This document shows, in pieces, positions 50,989 through 61,643 of a stretch of DNA of 64,000 bases. A program made the position numbers and the translations under genes. Position 1 is the stretch's first letter, and every line of letters begins with the position of its first letter. Below the pieces are notes generated by a model. The model was given only the letters and a program-made list of their open reading frames with translations, was not told where the DNA came from and made no database searches. Source of the DNA: Burkholderiales bacterium. GTDB taxonomy: Bacteria > Pseudomonadota > Gammaproteobacteria > Burkholderiales > Burkholderiaceae_C. The stretch spans positions 1 to 64,000 of the forward strand of contig JANYEE010000260.1 in assembly GCA_025363275.1 (NCBI GenBank). The letters are read 5' to 3'.

Positions 50989-51926
50989 CTTTTAAATCAG
51001 TTTCTAAAGCCTACGCTTCAAACAAGGGCCCCAAGGGCTCAAGCTTTTTGGCGCTTGATGGCGTCAGTCTGGATATTGAAGAAGGCGAATTTTTCGGCTT
51101 GCTGGGGCCCAACGGCGCTGGCAAAACCACCATGATCAGCATTCTGGCGGGCCTGACGCGCCCCACCGGGGGCGCTGTCAGCGTGTTGGGCAGTGATGTG
51201 CAGCGCGACTTTGCCGATGCTCGCCGCAAACTCGGCGTGGTGCCTCAAGAGCTGGTCTTTGATCCTTTCTTTAACGTGCGTGAAATGCTGCGTATCCAGT
51301 CCGGCTACTTCGGTGTCAAAAACAATGACGCTTGGATTGATGAGCTGCTGGATAGTCTGGGCTTAACCGATAAGGCCGATGCCAATATGCGCCAGCTCTC
51401 CGGCGGTATGAAGCGCCGCGTGCTCGTGGCACAAGCTCTGGTGCATAAGCCGCCGGTCATCGTGCTGGACGAGCCTACTGCTGGTGTTGACGTAGAGCTC
51501 CGCCAAACACTGTGGGCCTTCATCGCCAAGCTCAACAAGCAAGGTCACACCGTTTTGCTGACCACCCACTACCTGGAAGAAGCTGAAGCGTTATGCGGCC
51601 GCATTGCGATGCTTAAGACGGGCCGTATCGTAGCGTTAGACAAAACCAGCGAACTGCTGAAAGCAGCCAGCAGCAATGTGCTGCGCTTCAAGATTGATGG
51701 CGAACTGCCTGCCGCTTTGGCGCAGGGCGCGCGCGTCACCGGGCGCGTAGTGCAGTTCCCAGCGCATGACGCGCTTGAAGTGGAGAAATACCTGGCGGCT
51801 GTGCGCGAGGCCGGCTTATTGGCGCAAGACATCGAAATCCGTAAAGCTGACCTTGAGGATGTGTTCCTGGACGTGATGACGCAGCACAAAGATTCCGTGC
51901 ATAGCGTGGGAGGAGCATCGAAATGA
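50976..51926 (+). CDS. ABC-2 type exporter ATP-binding protein
   Basis: GLLGPNGAGKTTMISILAGLTRPTGG, LSGGMKRRVLVAQAL. Confidence 0.93.
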   Translation: MTAISFKSVSKAYASNKGPKGSSFLALDGVSLDIEEGEFFGLLGPNGAGKTTMISILAGLTRPTGGAVSVLGSDVQRDFADARRKLGVVPQELVFDPFFNVREMLRIQSGYFGVKNNDAWIDELLDSLGLTDKADANMRQLSGGMKRRVLVAQALVHKPPVIVLDEPTAGVDVELRQTLWAFIAKLNKQGHTVLLTTHYLEEAEALCGRIAMLKTGRIVALDKTSELLKAASSNVLRFKIDGELPAALAQGARVTGRVVQFPAHDALEVEKYLAAVREAGLLAQDIEIRKADLEDVFLDVMTQHKDSVHSVGGASK

Positions 51927-52678
51927 ACGGATGGCAGACGCTTTTATACAAAGAAATCTGGCGCTTCTGGAAAGTCGCGTTTCAGACGATTGCCGGCCCC
52001 GTGCTGACGGCGATGCTCTACTTGCTGATCTTCGGTCACGCACTGGAGTCGCATGTGAAGGTGTACGACACGGTGAGCTACACCGCGTTCCTGGTACCAG
52101 GGTTGGCGATGATGAGCCTGCTGCAAAATTCTTTCGCCAACAGCTCGTCCTCTCTGATCATGAGTAAGGTGATGGGCAATCTGGTGTTCCTGTTGCTGAC
52201 GCCGCTGTCGTATCTTCACTGGTTTGTGGCTTACGTGGGCGCGTCGGTGGTGCGCGGCCTGGTTGTCGGTTTTGGCGTGTTTGTGGTGTCGGCACCTTTC
52301 ACCGGTATGAGCTTTGTGGCTCCCGTCTGGATCGTGGTGTTTGCGGTCATGGGGGCGGCCCTGATGGGCATACTGGGTCTGATCGCTGGCCTGTGGGCCG
52401 AGAAGTTTGATCAGTTGGCCGCCTTCCAGAATTTCGTCGTGATGCCGATGACCTTCCTGAGTGGCGTGTTCTATTCCATCCATTCCTTGCCAGTGTTTTG
52501 GCAGGGCGTCAGCCACTTCAATCCCTTCTTTTACATGATCGATGGATTCCGTTTCGGCTTCTTTGGTGTCAGCGATGTCTCGCCCTGGTTGAGCCTCAGC
52601 GTAGTGGGCGCCACACTGGCTGTGGTCAGTGGTATCGCGCTGCACCTCCTACGCATCGGTTACAAAATCCGCAGCTAA
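51923..52678 (+). CDS. ABC-2 type exporter permease
   Basis: LVPGLAMMSLLQNSFANSSSSLIMSKVMG; overlaps the ATPase gene. Confidence 0.92.
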   Translation: MNGWQTLLYKEIWRFWKVAFQTIAGPVLTAMLYLLIFGHALESHVKVYDTVSYTAFLVPGLAMMSLLQNSFANSSSSLIMSKVMGNLVFLLLTPLSYLHWFVAYVGASVVRGLVVGFGVFVVSAPFTGMSFVAPVWIVVFAVMGAALMGILGLIAGLWAEKFDQLAAFQNFVVMPMTFLSGVFYSIHSLPVFWQGVSHFNPFFYMIDGFRFGFFGVSDVSPWLSLSVVGATLAVVSGIALHLLRIGYKIRS

Positions 52679-52696
52679 TTTTTTGAATTGACCGAC

Positions 52697-52939
52697 ATGA
52701 CTGCAGAACAGCTCCAAGCCCTCATCACCGCTGGTTTGCCTTGCCAGCATTGCGATCTGGAGGGTGATGGCCGCCACTGGTACGCCACTATCGTGTCCTC
52801 TGCGTTCGAAGGTAAACGCCTGATTCAGCGCCACCAGCAGGTCTACGCCACGCTGGGTAGCCGTATGCACACCGATGAAGTACACGCGCTGTCGATGAAG
52901 ACTTTTACACCGACCGAGTGGGCCGCCAAAGCGACCTAA
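52697..52939 (+). CDS. BolA family protein
   Basis: DGRHWYATIVSSAFEGKRLIQRHQQVYATLG ... IHALSMKTFTP-type C-terminus. Confidence 0.88.
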   Translation: MTAEQLQALITAGLPCQHCDLEGDGRHWYATIVSSAFEGKRLIQRHQQVYATLGSRMHTDEVHALSMKTFTPTEWAAKAT

Positions 52940-52975
52940 TTCACGGAACCAAAATACCCAGATTCCAGGACAACT

Positions 52976-54241
52976 ATGGACAAACTACTCATTCGCGGCG
53001 GTCGCACCCTCAAGGGTGAAGTGCTGATTTCCGGTGCCAAAAACGCAGCCCTGCCCGAACTGTGCGCTACGCTGCTAAGCGCCGAGCCCGTCACGCTGCG
53101 CAATGTGCCACGTCTGCAAGATGTGTCTACCATGCTCAAGCTCATTCGCAATATGGGCGTGCAGGTAGACCAGCAGGCCGATGGCACCGTGTTGGTCAAC
53201 GCTGGCACTTTGAACAACCCCGAAGCGCCGTATGAGCTGGTGAAAACCATGCGCGCGTCGGTGTTGGCGCTAGGCCCTTTGCTGGCGCGCTTTGGTCATG
53301 CCAAGGTGTCCTTGCCCGGTGGCTGCGCGATTGGCTCGCGCCCGGTGGACCAGCACTTGAAAGGCCTGGCGGCGATGGGTGCGGACATCGTGGTGGAACA
53401 CGGCTACATGGTTGCCAAGCTGGCTACGGGACTGAAGCGCCTGAAGGGCGCACGCATTACCACCGACATGGTGACCGTGACTGGCACCGAGAACTTCTTG
53501 ATGGCCGCAGCGCTGGCCGATGGCGAAACCATTCTGGAAAACGCCGCCCAAGAGCCCGAGATCCCTGACTTGGCCGAGATGCTGATCAAAATGGGTGCCA
53601 AGATCGAGGGGCACGGCTCTAGCCGCATTCGCATTCAGGGCGTGGAAGCCCTGTATGGCGCCAACCACCAGGTGGTGGCCGACCGTATTGAAGCCGGTAC
53701 TTTCTTGTGCGCGGTGGCCGCTACGGGCGGTGATGTGGTGCTCAAGCACGGCCGCGCAGACCATCTCGACGCGGTCATTGAAAAGCTGAGTGAAGCGGGT
53801 GCGACGGTAACAGCGGTGGAGGGCGGAATTCGTGTGCAATCCAGTGGCCGCCTCAAAGCCCAGAGCTTTCGCACCACCGAATACCCTGGCTTCCCCACCG
53901 ACATGCAGGCCCAGTTTATGGCGCTCAACTGCATCTCGCACGGGCACAGCAAGGTCACGGAGACGATTTTTGAGAACCGTTTCATGCACGTGAATGAGCT
54001 AGTGCGTCTGGGTGCCAACATCCAGATCGACGGTAAGATTTCTGTCATCGAAGGTGTCGAGCGCCTGTCGGGTGCCACCGTGATGGCGACCGATCTGCGC
54101 GCCTCTGCGAGCCTGGTGATTGCAGGCCTGGTGGCTGAGGGAGAAACCGTGGTCGATCGCATTTACCACCTCGACCGTGGCTACGACCAGATGGAAGCCA
54201 AGCTGCGCGGCATCGGTGCGGACATCGAGCGAATCAAATGA
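52976..54241 (+). CDS. murA: UDP-N-acetylglucosamine 1-carboxyvinyltransferase
   Basis: [34 protein letters not shown]. Confidence 0.97.
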   Translation: MDKLLIRGGRTLKGEVLISGAKNAALPELCATLLSAEPVTLRNVPRLQDVSTMLKLIRNMGVQVDQQADGTVLVNAGTLNNPEAPYELVKTMRASVLALGPLLARFGHAKVSLPGGCAIGSRPVDQHLKGLAAMGADIVVEHGYMVAKLATGLKRLKGARITTDMVTVTGTENFLMAAALADGETILENAAQEPEIPDLAEMLIKMGAKIEGHGSSRIRIQGVEALYGANHQVVADRIEAGTFLCAVAATGGDVVLKHGRADHLDAVIEKLSEAGATVTAVEGGIRVQSSGRLKAQSFRTTEYPGFPTDMQAQFMALNCISHGHSKVTETIFENRFMHVNELVRLGANIQIDGKISVIEGVERLSGATVMATDLRASASLVIAGLVAEGETVVDRIYHLDRGYDQMEAKLRGIGADIERIK

Positions 54242-54245
54242 CGGC

Positions 54246-54316
54246 CCCCACGCTTGCTACTCCGTGTACGGCGCTACCCCCCGAGGAGGCCCTCACCCCT
54301 TGGGGCGGCCCTGCGG
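54246..54316 (+). repeat. GC-rich repeat family B, copy 1
   Basis: CCCCCACGCTTGCTACTCCGTGTACGGCGCTACCCCCCGAGGAGG...CCCCTTGGGGCGGCCCTGCGGC; partial second copy at the vapB/vapC junction. Confidence 0.5.
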
Positions 54317-54326
54317 CGTTCACGCC

Positions 54327-54986
54327 ATGAATGTTGAGACCATGATCACGCTCGCACTCTCCAAAGGCCGCATTTTTGAAGAAACCCTGCCGCTGTTGAA
54401 AGCGGCGGGCATTGAGGTGTTGGACGACCCGGAAAAGTCCCGCAAGCTGATTCTGGACACCAACTTGCCCGGCGTGCGAGTGCTGGTGGTGCGCGCGACC
54501 GATGTACCGACCTACGTGCAATACGGGGGTGCTGATCTGGGCATTACGGGCAAAGACACGCTGCTGGAGCACGGTAGCCAGGGCCTATACCAGCCGCTGG
54601 ATTTGCAAATCGCCAAGTGCCGCATCAGTGTGGCCGCGCGTGCAGACTTTGACTACGCTTCGGCTGTGAAGCAGGGCTCGCGCCTGAAGGTGGCCACCAA
54701 GTATGTGGCCATTGCCCGCGACTTCTTCGCCTCCAAAGGCGTGCACGTGGATCTGATCAAACTCTACGGCAGTATGGAACTGGCACCGTTGGTCGGCATG
54801 GCGGACGCCATCGTTGATCTGGTGTCTACCGGCAACACGCTCAAGGCTAACAATCTGATTGAGGTGGAGCAGATTATGGAAATCAGCTCGCGCCTGGTGG
54901 TGAACCAGGCCGCGCTCAAACTCAAACGCGAACCCTTACGCCGAATCATTGATGCTTTTGCGCAGGCTACTGCCGCGCAGACTTAA
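54327..54986 (+). CDS. hisG: ATP phosphoribosyltransferase (short form)
   Basis: [25 protein letters not shown]; start moved downstream of the repeat. Confidence 0.95.
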   Translation: MNVETMITLALSKGRIFEETLPLLKAAGIEVLDDPEKSRKLILDTNLPGVRVLVVRATDVPTYVQYGGADLGITGKDTLLEHGSQGLYQPLDLQIAKCRISVAARADFDYASAVKQGSRLKVATKYVAIARDFFASKGVHVDLIKLYGSMELAPLVGMADAIVDLVSTGNTLKANNLIEVEQIMEISSRLVVNQAALKLKREPLRRIIDAFAQATAAQT

Positions 54987-54994
54987 AGTTTTAA

Positions 54995-55052
54995 TTGCTA
55001 TGAAATTAGTAGCTGCTCCCGCACATCTATCAACGGCTAGCAGCCAATTTGA
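54995..55052 (+). repeat. Dispersed element A, copy 6 (overlaps the hisD start)
   Basis: TTGCTATGAAATTAGTAGCTGCTCCCGCACATCTATCAACGGCTAGCAGCCAATTTGA. Confidence 0.7.
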
Positions 55053-56316
55053 GGCTGAATTCAAAGCCCGCCTGCATTGGGCTGCCGACACCGATGCGTC
55101 CATTGAGACCAGCGTGGCGGCTATTTTGCAAGACGTGCAAGGGCGCGGCGATACAGCGGTGCTGGAGTACACCGCCCGCTGGGACCATGTGCAGGCCGCC
55201 ACGGTGGCCGAGCTGGAGCTGACCCAGGCCGAACTCAAAGCCGCGTTTGACAGCATTCCCGCACAGCAGCGCATCGCCCTGGAAGCCGCGGCCAAACGTG
55301 TGCGCACCTACCACGAAGCGCAGAAAAAAGCCTCGGGCGAGAGCTGGAGTTACCGCGATGAAGACGGCACATTGCTGGGCCAGAAGGTTACGCCGCTAGA
55401 CCGCGTCGGCATTTATGTGCCTGGTGGCAAGGCCGCCTATCCGTCGTCGGTGTTGATGAACGCCATACCCGCCCATGTGGCCGGCGTGGGTGAAATCATC
55501 ATGGTCGTGCCAACTCCCAGGGGTGAAAAGAACGCCCTGGTGTTGGCTGCCGCTTATGTGGCTGGCGTCACCCGCGCCTTCACCATTGGTGGTGCGCAGG
55601 CGGTGGCCGCGTTGGCCTATGGCACAGAGAGCATCCCTGCCGTGCACAAGATCACTGGCCCCGGCAATGCCTATGTGGCTGCTGCCAAGCGCCGCGTGTT
55701 CGGCACCGTGGGCATCGACATGATTGCCGGCCCAAGTGAGATTTTGGTGTTGGCCGACGGCACTACGCCGCCCGACTGGGTGGCCATGGACTTGTTCAGC
55801 CAAGCGGAACACGACGAACTGGCGCAGAGCATTCTGCTGTGCCCCGACGCCGCCTATATCGCCCAAGTGCAAGAGAGTATCAACCGCCTGCTGCCCGACA
55901 TGCCCCGCGCCGAGATCATTGCCAAAAGCCTGACCGACCGTGGCGCACTGATATTGACCCGCAGTATGCAAGAGGCCTGTGAGATCAGTAACCGCATTGC
56001 GCCGGAGCATTTGGAGGTGTCCAGTCAAGATCCGCATAAGTGGGAGCCCCTGCTCAAACACGCGGGCGCCATCTTCTTGGGTGCGTTCACCAGCGAATCT
56101 TTAGGCGACTACTGCGCTGGCCCCAACCACGTGCTGCCCACCAGCGGCACGGCCCGCTTTAGCAGCCCGCTGGGTGTGTATGACTTCCAAAAGCGCAGTA
56201 GCCTGATTGAGGTGAGCGAGCAGGGCGCGCAGACGCTGGGCCAGATTGCCAGCGTGTTGGCCCATGGCGAAGGCCTGCAGGCCCACGCCAGAGCGGCCGA
56301 GATGCGACTCAAGTAA
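55000..56316 (+). CDS. hisD: Histidinol dehydrogenase; start codon lies inside a dispersed repeat copy
   Basis: [25 protein letters not shown]; likely start ATG 55000 ([15 protein letters not shown]). Confidence 0.95.
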   Translation: MKLVAAPAHLSTASSQFEAEFKARLHWAADTDASIETSVAAILQDVQGRGDTAVLEYTARWDHVQAATVAELELTQAELKAAFDSIPAQQRIALEAAAKRVRTYHEAQKKASGESWSYRDEDGTLLGQKVTPLDRVGIYVPGGKAAYPSSVLMNAIPAHVAGVGEIIMVVPTPRGEKNALVLAAAYVAGVTRAFTIGGAQAVAALAYGTESIPAVHKITGPGNAYVAAAKRRVFGTVGIDMIAGPSEILVLADGTTPPDWVAMDLFSQAEHDELAQSILLCPDAAYIAQVQESINRLLPDMPRAEIIAKSLTDRGALILTRSMQEACEISNRIAPEHLEVSSQDPHKWEPLLKHAGAIFLGAFTSESLGDYCAGPNHVLPTSGTARFSSPLGVYDFQKRSSLIEVSEQGAQTLGQIASVLAHGEGLQAHARAAEMRLK

Positions 56317-56393
56317 TCGCGTGGGTTAATCCCGCAGGACCAGCGCCGTTTGGCAAACGGCGTAAGAATGCAGGCGTTCACGAGACCAATGCC

Positions 56394-56780
56394 ATGCCCC
56401 AAATACACCGCCCCCTTTTTACTTTGAACGTGCTGCGCACTGCTGCGGCTACCGTAGCGCTTGGCCTGGCTTGCGGCGCCGCGTCGGCCATGACCCTGCG
56501 TCAAATGCGCGCGCTGGAAAAGTCGGACAAAAAGCAAGGCGAGAACTACATCAACTACTACTTGGTTGGCGCGATGGAGGGCGCACTCGAAGCGCACACC
56601 CAGGCCGTTCGCAACGGCGCCAAACCCAGCATCTGCCTGAATGGTCGCCGTTTGGAGCCGCACATGGCGCGCAGCCTGTTTGACACGGAACTCCAACGCA
56701 ATGAGGGCGTCTACGAAGCGGACATGTCGGTGCAACTGGTGTTGACCAATGCCTTGGTCGCGGTGTACGCCTGCCCATGA
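56394..56780 (+). CDS. Small exported protein of unknown function
   Basis: Hydrophobic N-terminus, MTLRQMRALEKSDKKQGENYINYYLVGAMEGA...CLNGR. Confidence 0.65.
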   Translation: MPQIHRPLFTLNVLRTAAATVALGLACGAASAMTLRQMRALEKSDKKQGENYINYYLVGAMEGALEAHTQAVRNGAKPSICLNGRRLEPHMARSLFDTELQRNEGVYEADMSVQLVLTNALVAVYACP

Positions 56781-56796
56781 GCGCAACGAAGTGTTG

Positions 56797-56854
56797 GTGC
56801 TATAAAAATAATAGCAACACAGGTAATAAATTCAAGGGCCTCAGCCCGATTTGA
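56797..56854 (+). repeat. Dispersed element A, copy 7 (intergenic)
   Basis: GTGCTATAAAAATAATAGCAACACAGGTAATAAATTCAAGGGCCTCAGCCCGATTTGA. Confidence 0.85.
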
Positions 56855-57005
56855 CTTCAGAAATATCCAAAATCGCTGAAAAATACCCCCAGAGCCTGCC
56901 GCTCAGCCCCGTCGGCAGGTTCTGATACGCGCGCGCAGCGCAGGGCGCGTGGATATTGGGGACAATCCTGCATAGCCGTCCTTTCACCTCCCAAGAGTCA
57001 GTCCC

Positions 57006-58205
57006 TTGCTCCAACTTGCCCCTTACAAAGCCCTGTTTTCTGACCGTGAACTCAAGCGCATCGTTTTATCCTCCATCCTGCCGCGCCTCCCCGCAGGTAT
57101 CAATGGGCTCTCGCTGACCCTGTTGGTGCAGTCGTTGTATGGCTCGTTTGCGGTCGGTGGCACGGTGAGTGCGGCCTATCTCATGGCGTTAGGGGTTGCA
57201 TCACCCTTGCTCGGGCGCTTTGTGGACCAGCGCGGGCCACGCGCGGCCATGCTACCGTTTGGTATCGCCCACGCGCTCGCGCTGGCCTTGCTGGTGGCCG
57301 CTGCACTGTTGCGGGTATCGCCATCCTGGCTGATGGTGTTTGCGCTCTTGGCGGGGATGACGTTTCCCCCGGTATCCATGACGGTACGTGCCATGTGGCG
57401 CAAGTCCAAGTTGCCTGACCACACCAAGCAGTTGGGCTTCGCCTTGGAGGGCGTGATCATGGAATCCATCTTTGTGTGTGGCCCTTTGATCGTTAGCTTT
57501 TTCTTGCTATTCAACGCACCGGCCGTGGCTTTGCTATTTTCAGCCTGCGCCACGTTGGTGGGTATCGTGTTTTTTTCGCGCTCGGGTGCCCTGGAGCGCT
57601 GGGGCGACGTCGAACCCGCACAGCGCCATTGGTTGGGGCCACTCAGACTCCTGGGCGTGCGCCGGGCTTTGCTTGTCTCCATGCTGCTGGGCGCCAGTTT
57701 TGGGTTGCAAGAAATTGGCATGATGGCCGTGACTAAAGCGGCCGACAAGCAGGCTGCCGTGGGCTGGTTGTTTGCGGCGTATTCGGTACCGTCGGCTCTT
57801 GCCGGCTTGTTGTACGGCACGCGCCAGTTTGCCTGGCCTCTGAACCGCCAGATGGCGCTGGGGCATGTGTGGATCGCCGCTTTAAGTCTGCTGCTCACCC
57901 AGGTGTCGTCACTCTGGGTGTTCGCCCTGGGTTGCGCCGTGTGCGGCATGGCCGTTGGGCCGGCGATTACTGCAAGCCAAATGCAGCTGGGTAAGTTGAC
58001 AACGGCCGAGTACACCACCGAAGCCTTCACCTGGAGCATGACGCTGTTCATGGTGGCATTGGGCGCCGCATTTGCCTGTGGCGGCTGGCTTGTGGACACC
58101 TACGGTGTGGGTGCACCCATGTTCTGCGCCGCATGCACCGCGAGCCTGGGCGCGCTGATGTGCTTGCGCGTCCCGGAGATCTTTGCGCCCCAGACGGCCG
58201 CCTAG
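57006..58205 (+). CDS. MFS transporter
   Basis: About 12 hydrophobic segments; LPRLPAGINGLSLTLLVQSLYGSFAVGGTVSAAYLMALGVASPLLGRFVDQRGPR. Confidence 0.88.
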   Translation: MLQLAPYKALFSDRELKRIVLSSILPRLPAGINGLSLTLLVQSLYGSFAVGGTVSAAYLMALGVASPLLGRFVDQRGPRAAMLPFGIAHALALALLVAAALLRVSPSWLMVFALLAGMTFPPVSMTVRAMWRKSKLPDHTKQLGFALEGVIMESIFVCGPLIVSFFLLFNAPAVALLFSACATLVGIVFFSRSGALERWGDVEPAQRHWLGPLRLLGVRRALLVSMLLGASFGLQEIGMMAVTKAADKQAAVGWLFAAYSVPSALAGLLYGTRQFAWPLNRQMALGHVWIAALSLLLTQVSSLWVFALGCAVCGMAVGPAITASQMQLGKLTTAEYTTEAFTWSMTLFMVALGAAFACGGWLVDTYGVGAPMFCAACTASLGALMCLRVPEIFAPQTAA

Positions 58206-58234
58206 CGGCTAGGACTCAAAGCTACCCCGGGAAA

Positions 58235-58267
58235 TTACACGAATTTCGTGTAACACGAAATTCGTGT
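58235..58267. promoter_or_regulatory. Nested palindromic operator upstream of the vapBC-like module
   Basis: TTACACGAATTTCGTGTAACACGAAATTCGTGT: three overlapping palindromes (58235-58253, 58245-58259, 58253-58267) 12 nt upstream of the antitoxin ATG. Confidence 0.75.
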
Positions 58268-58279
58268 AAACTACAAACC

Positions 58280-58501
58280 ATGAAAAACGTCACTATCACC
58301 GTAGAAGACGCCACCCTGGAGTGGGTGCGCATCGAAGCGGCCAGACGCAACACCAGCGTGTCGCGCCTGGTGGGTGAGATGCTGACCGACAAAATGCAGT
58401 TTGACGATACCTATGCCCGAGCCCAGCGCGATTGGGTGGCGGATACCTCGTCGTTCAGTTCGGGAGGCAAGGCCTACCCGACACGTGGGGGCAGCGAATG
58501 A
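58280..58501 (+). CDS. RHH-type antitoxin (VapB-like)
   Basis: MKNVTITVEDATLEWVRIEAARRNTSVSRLVGEML ribbon-helix-helix signature; followed by PIN gene. Confidence 0.8.
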   Translation: MKNVTITVEDATLEWVRIEAARRNTSVSRLVGEMLTDKMQFDDTYARAQRDWVADTSSFSSGGKAYPTRGGSE

Positions 58502-58527
58502 CGCGCAGCGAAGAGCGTGGGGGCCAA
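58464..58527 (-). repeat. GC-rich repeat family B, partial copy 2
   Basis: Minus strand GGCCCCCACGCTCTTCGCTGCGCGTCATTCGCTGCCCCCACG; shares CCCCCACGCT...CGCT.CCCCC in register with copy 1. Confidence 0.4.
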
Positions 58528-58534
58528 GGCGACC

Positions 58535-58999
58535 ATGGCTAGCGCTTTGCCCGAGGCGGGTGCCATCGTCTTCGTTGACACCAGCGTTTTGCTGGCGGCC
58601 GACGACGCGCATGACGCCACCCAACAAACCCTCGTGCGTGCCTGGATGCAGGCGCTATGGCAGCACCGCGCCGGACGCGTTAGCACGCAGGTCCTCAACG
58701 CCTACTACGTCGGCGCGACCCGCCACTTCTGTTTGCCCCAGGGCGATGCGCGCGCCAAGCTGCGCCGCATGCAGCTGTGGCAGCCCTGGCAAATTGACCA
58801 CCAGACGGTGGAGACCGCCTGGGGTGTCGAAGCCCGCTTTGGACTGCCGTATTGGGATGCGCTGATCGTCGCCTCCGCCGCCCAAAGCGGGGCCAGCCAT
58901 GTGCTATCGCTGGATTTGCAGCACCAACAGCAAATCGACGGCATCACTATCCTCAACCCCTTGCTGGCCACCCCGGGCGACCTAGGCCTTACCCCATGA
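58535..58999 (+). CDS. PIN-domain toxin (VapC-like)
   Basis: VFVDTSVLLAADDAHDATQQTL ... WDALIVASAAQSGASHVLSLDLQHQQQIDGI. Confidence 0.85.
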   Translation: MASALPEAGAIVFVDTSVLLAADDAHDATQQTLVRAWMQALWQHRAGRVSTQVLNAYYVGATRHFCLPQGDARAKLRRMQLWQPWQIDHQTVETAWGVEARFGLPYWDALIVASAAQSGASHVLSLDLQHQQQIDGITILNPLLATPGDLGLTP

Positions 59000-60147
59000 C
59001 TTCCACTCCCGATACCGACCCCAACGTCACCAGCCTGATCGCCCGCCGCATCCGCCAGGACGTGCAGTCCATGCACGCCTACGCGATTCAAGACAGCGTG
59101 GGAATGGTCAAGCTGGACGCGATGGAAAACCCGCACCGCCTGCCGCCCGAGCTGCAGGCCGAGTTGGGTGCGCGACTGGGTACCCTGGCGTTGAACCGCT
59201 ATCCGGACGGCCGGGTGAATGATCTGCGCCGCGCACTGGCCGCCCACGCCGCCATGCCCGCGGGCTTTGACATCATGCTGGGCAATGGCTCGGATGAACT
59301 GATTTCGCTTTTGGCCATGGCTTGCGACGTGCCCACCGTTCCCGGCCAAGCCAAACCCGCCGTGCTGGCCCCGGTGCCGGGTTTTGTGATGTACGCGATG
59401 AGCGCCGCGCTGCAGGGGCTGGACTTTATTGGCGTGCCCCTGACGCCTAGCTTTGCACTAGACGTGCCCGCCATGGTGCAACGCATTGCGGACCAAAAGC
59501 CCGCCATCGTTTACCTGGCTTACCCTAACAACCCCACCGCCAATTTATGGGATGCGGGCGACATGGCCGAAGTGATTACAGCTGCACGCTCGGCTGGCAG
59601 CATTGTGGCCATTGACGAGGCTTACCAACCGTTTTCCAGCCGCACCTATCTGGATGTGATCCGCTCCGCTCCGGCCGAGAACAGCCATGTGCTGCTGATG
59701 CGCACCATGAGCAAGTTTGGCCTGGCTGGTGTGCGCATCGGCTACATGATGGGTCCCGCCGCGCTGGTGCAGCAGGTCGACAAATTGCGCCCACCCTACA
59801 ACATTAGTGTGTTGAATTACGAATGCGCGCTGTTTGCGCTGGCCCACCAGGACGTGTTTGCCGCCCAGGCCGCCGACATCCGCGCCCAGCGCGCGCGCCT
59901 GCTGGCCACGTTGGGCGCGACGCCGGGGCTCACCGTGTTTGAGAGCGATGCCAACATGATTCTGGTGCGCATCGACGGTGAGGCCCCTGACCGCGCCCAA
60001 AAAGTCTTCGATGGCATGAAAGCCCGTGGTGTTCTGGTCAAGAACGTTTCTAAAATGCACCCACTGTTGGCGCATTGTTTGCGTTTGACCGTAGGCACGG
60101 CCTCTGAAAACGACCACATGATTGTTGCCCTGCAAAATTCACTATGA
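58996..60147 (+). CDS. hisC: Histidinol-phosphate aminotransferase
   Basis: [34 protein letters not shown] overlaps vapC TGA. Confidence 0.95.
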   Translation: MTSTPDTDPNVTSLIARRIRQDVQSMHAYAIQDSVGMVKLDAMENPHRLPPELQAELGARLGTLALNRYPDGRVNDLRRALAAHAAMPAGFDIMLGNGSDELISLLAMACDVPTVPGQAKPAVLAPVPGFVMYAMSAALQGLDFIGVPLTPSFALDVPAMVQRIADQKPAIVYLAYPNNPTANLWDAGDMAEVITAARSAGSIVAIDEAYQPFSSRTYLDVIRSAPAENSHVLLMRTMSKFGLAGVRIGYMMGPAALVQQVDKLRPPYNISVLNYECALFALAHQDVFAAQAADIRAQRARLLATLGATPGLTVFESDANMILVRIDGEAPDRAQKVFDGMKARGVLVKNVSKMHPLLAHCLRLTVGTASENDHMIVALQNSL

Positions 60148-60788
60148 CTACCAATTACCCTTTGACCGAGGTCCCCGATCCTCACAGCGCGGCCAACACT
60201 GACCGTGTGGCTGAGGTGTCCCGCAACACCGCGGAAACCAAGATCCGCGTGCGCGTCAATCTGGACGGTACGGGCCAGGCGCGCCTGTCCACCGGCATTG
60301 GTTTTTTTGACCACATGCTCGACCAGATCGCGCGCCACGGCCTGATTGACCTGGACATTGAAGCCGAAGGCGACCTGCACATTGACGGCCACCACACCGT
60401 GGAAGACGTGGGCATCACCCTGGGCCAGGCCTTTCACAAAGCGGTGGGCGACAAAAAGGGCATCCGCCGTTATGGCCACGCCTATGTGCCGCTGGATGAA
60501 GCGCTGTCCCGCGTGGTGATCGATTTTTCGGGCCGCCCTGGCTTGGTGATGGACGTGCCCTTCAAGAGCGGCATGATTGGCGCGTTTGACACGCAGCTGA
60601 CCCACGAATTCTTCCAGGGCTTTGTGAACCACGCCTTTGTGACGCTGCACATCGACAACCTCAAGGGCGAAAACGCCCACCACCAGGCCGAGACCGTGTT
60701 CAAGGCCTTCGCGCGTGCGCTGCGCTTTGCGCTGGAGCGCGACCCGCGTGCGCTGGGTACGATTCCGTCGACCAAGGGGAGTTTGTAG
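60144..60788 (+). CDS. hisB: Imidazoleglycerol-phosphate dehydratase
   Basis: [43 protein letters not shown]. Confidence 0.97.
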   Translation: MTTNYPLTEVPDPHSAANTDRVAEVSRNTAETKIRVRVNLDGTGQARLSTGIGFFDHMLDQIARHGLIDLDIEAEGDLHIDGHHTVEDVGITLGQAFHKAVGDKKGIRRYGHAYVPLDEALSRVVIDFSGRPGLVMDVPFKSGMIGAFDTQLTHEFFQGFVNHAFVTLHIDNLKGENAHHQAETVFKAFARALRFALERDPRALGTIPSTKGSL

Positions 60789-60827
60789 TTGTGAGCCTTC
60801 CCAACGCCATGTTCACCAGTTTTGAAT

Positions 60828-60885
60828 CCAAATCGGCCTGGGGCCCTTGTAAATCCTGCCTGAGTAGCTATCAAATTAATAGCGA
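60828..60885 (-). repeat. Dispersed element A, copy 8 (hisB-hisH intergenic)
   Basis: Minus strand TCGCTATTAATTTGATAGCTACTCAGGCAGGATTTACAAGGGCCCCAGGCCGATTTGG. Confidence 0.85.
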
Positions 60886-60897
60886 CTGTCTGCCATC

Positions 60898-61554
60898 ATG
60901 AAAAAAGTAGCAGTCGTCGACTACGGTATGGGTAACCTGCGTTCGGTCACCCAGGCTGTGGTGCATGCCGCTGCAGGGTCGGATGTTGAGGTGGTCTGGG
61001 CCCGCACCCCGCAAGAGGTGATGGATGCCGAACGCGTGGTGCTGCCTGGCCAGGGCGGCATGCGCGATTGCATGCGCGAGCTGGTTGATTCCGACATGTT
61101 CGACGCCGTGATGCACGCCGCCGCGCACAAACCGCTGATGGGCGTGTGCGTAGGCATGCAAATGTTGCTGGACCACTCCGAGGAGCTGGACACCCCGTGC
61201 TTGGGCCTGATTCCTGGCGAAGTGGTCAAGTTTGACCTAGTCGGGCAAATTCAGCCTGACGGCAGCCGTTACAAAGTGCCCCAGATGGGTTGGAACCAGG
61301 TCTGGCAGGACACTACAAACGGTGCGCGCCACCCGGTCTGGGGCGAAGTGCCGGACGGTAGTTACTTCTACTTTGTGCACAGCTACTACACCCGACCGTC
61401 TGATGCGCGCCACAGCGCGGGCGTTACGGACTACGGACAACGCTTTTCCAGCGCAATAGCGCGCGATAATATTTTTGCGACGCAATTTCACCCCGAAAAA
61501 AGCGCCGTGCACGGTTTGGCCCTTTACCGCAACTTTTTGCACTGGAATCCCTGA
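60898..61554 (+). CDS. hisH: Imidazole glycerol phosphate synthase subunit HisH
   Basis: [35 protein letters not shown]. Confidence 0.97.
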   Translation: MKKVAVVDYGMGNLRSVTQAVVHAAAGSDVEVVWARTPQEVMDAERVVLPGQGGMRDCMRELVDSDMFDAVMHAAAHKPLMGVCVGMQMLLDHSEELDTPCLGLIPGEVVKFDLVGQIQPDGSRYKVPQMGWNQVWQDTTNGARHPVWGEVPDGSYFYFVHSYYTRPSDARHSAGVTDYGQRFSSAIARDNIFATQFHPEKSAVHGLALYRNFLHWNP

Positions 61555-61643
61555 GTTCCCCTTGCCGCATAAAAACGCCGCACGCCACACCACTTTGGCA
61601 TTCTGATTTCTTCCGCCTTTTTTCCTCCACCCACTGAAGCACC

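Noticed and set aside
57480-57545. GCTAT/AATAGC half-sites with GGCCC in the MFS gene
   Set aside because: No paired arm at the required spacing; GGCCC block off register by about one nt.
57176-58099. 307-aa minus-strand ORF opposite the MFS gene
   Set aside because: Antisense to a clear transporter; low-complexity composition typical of shadow ORFs.
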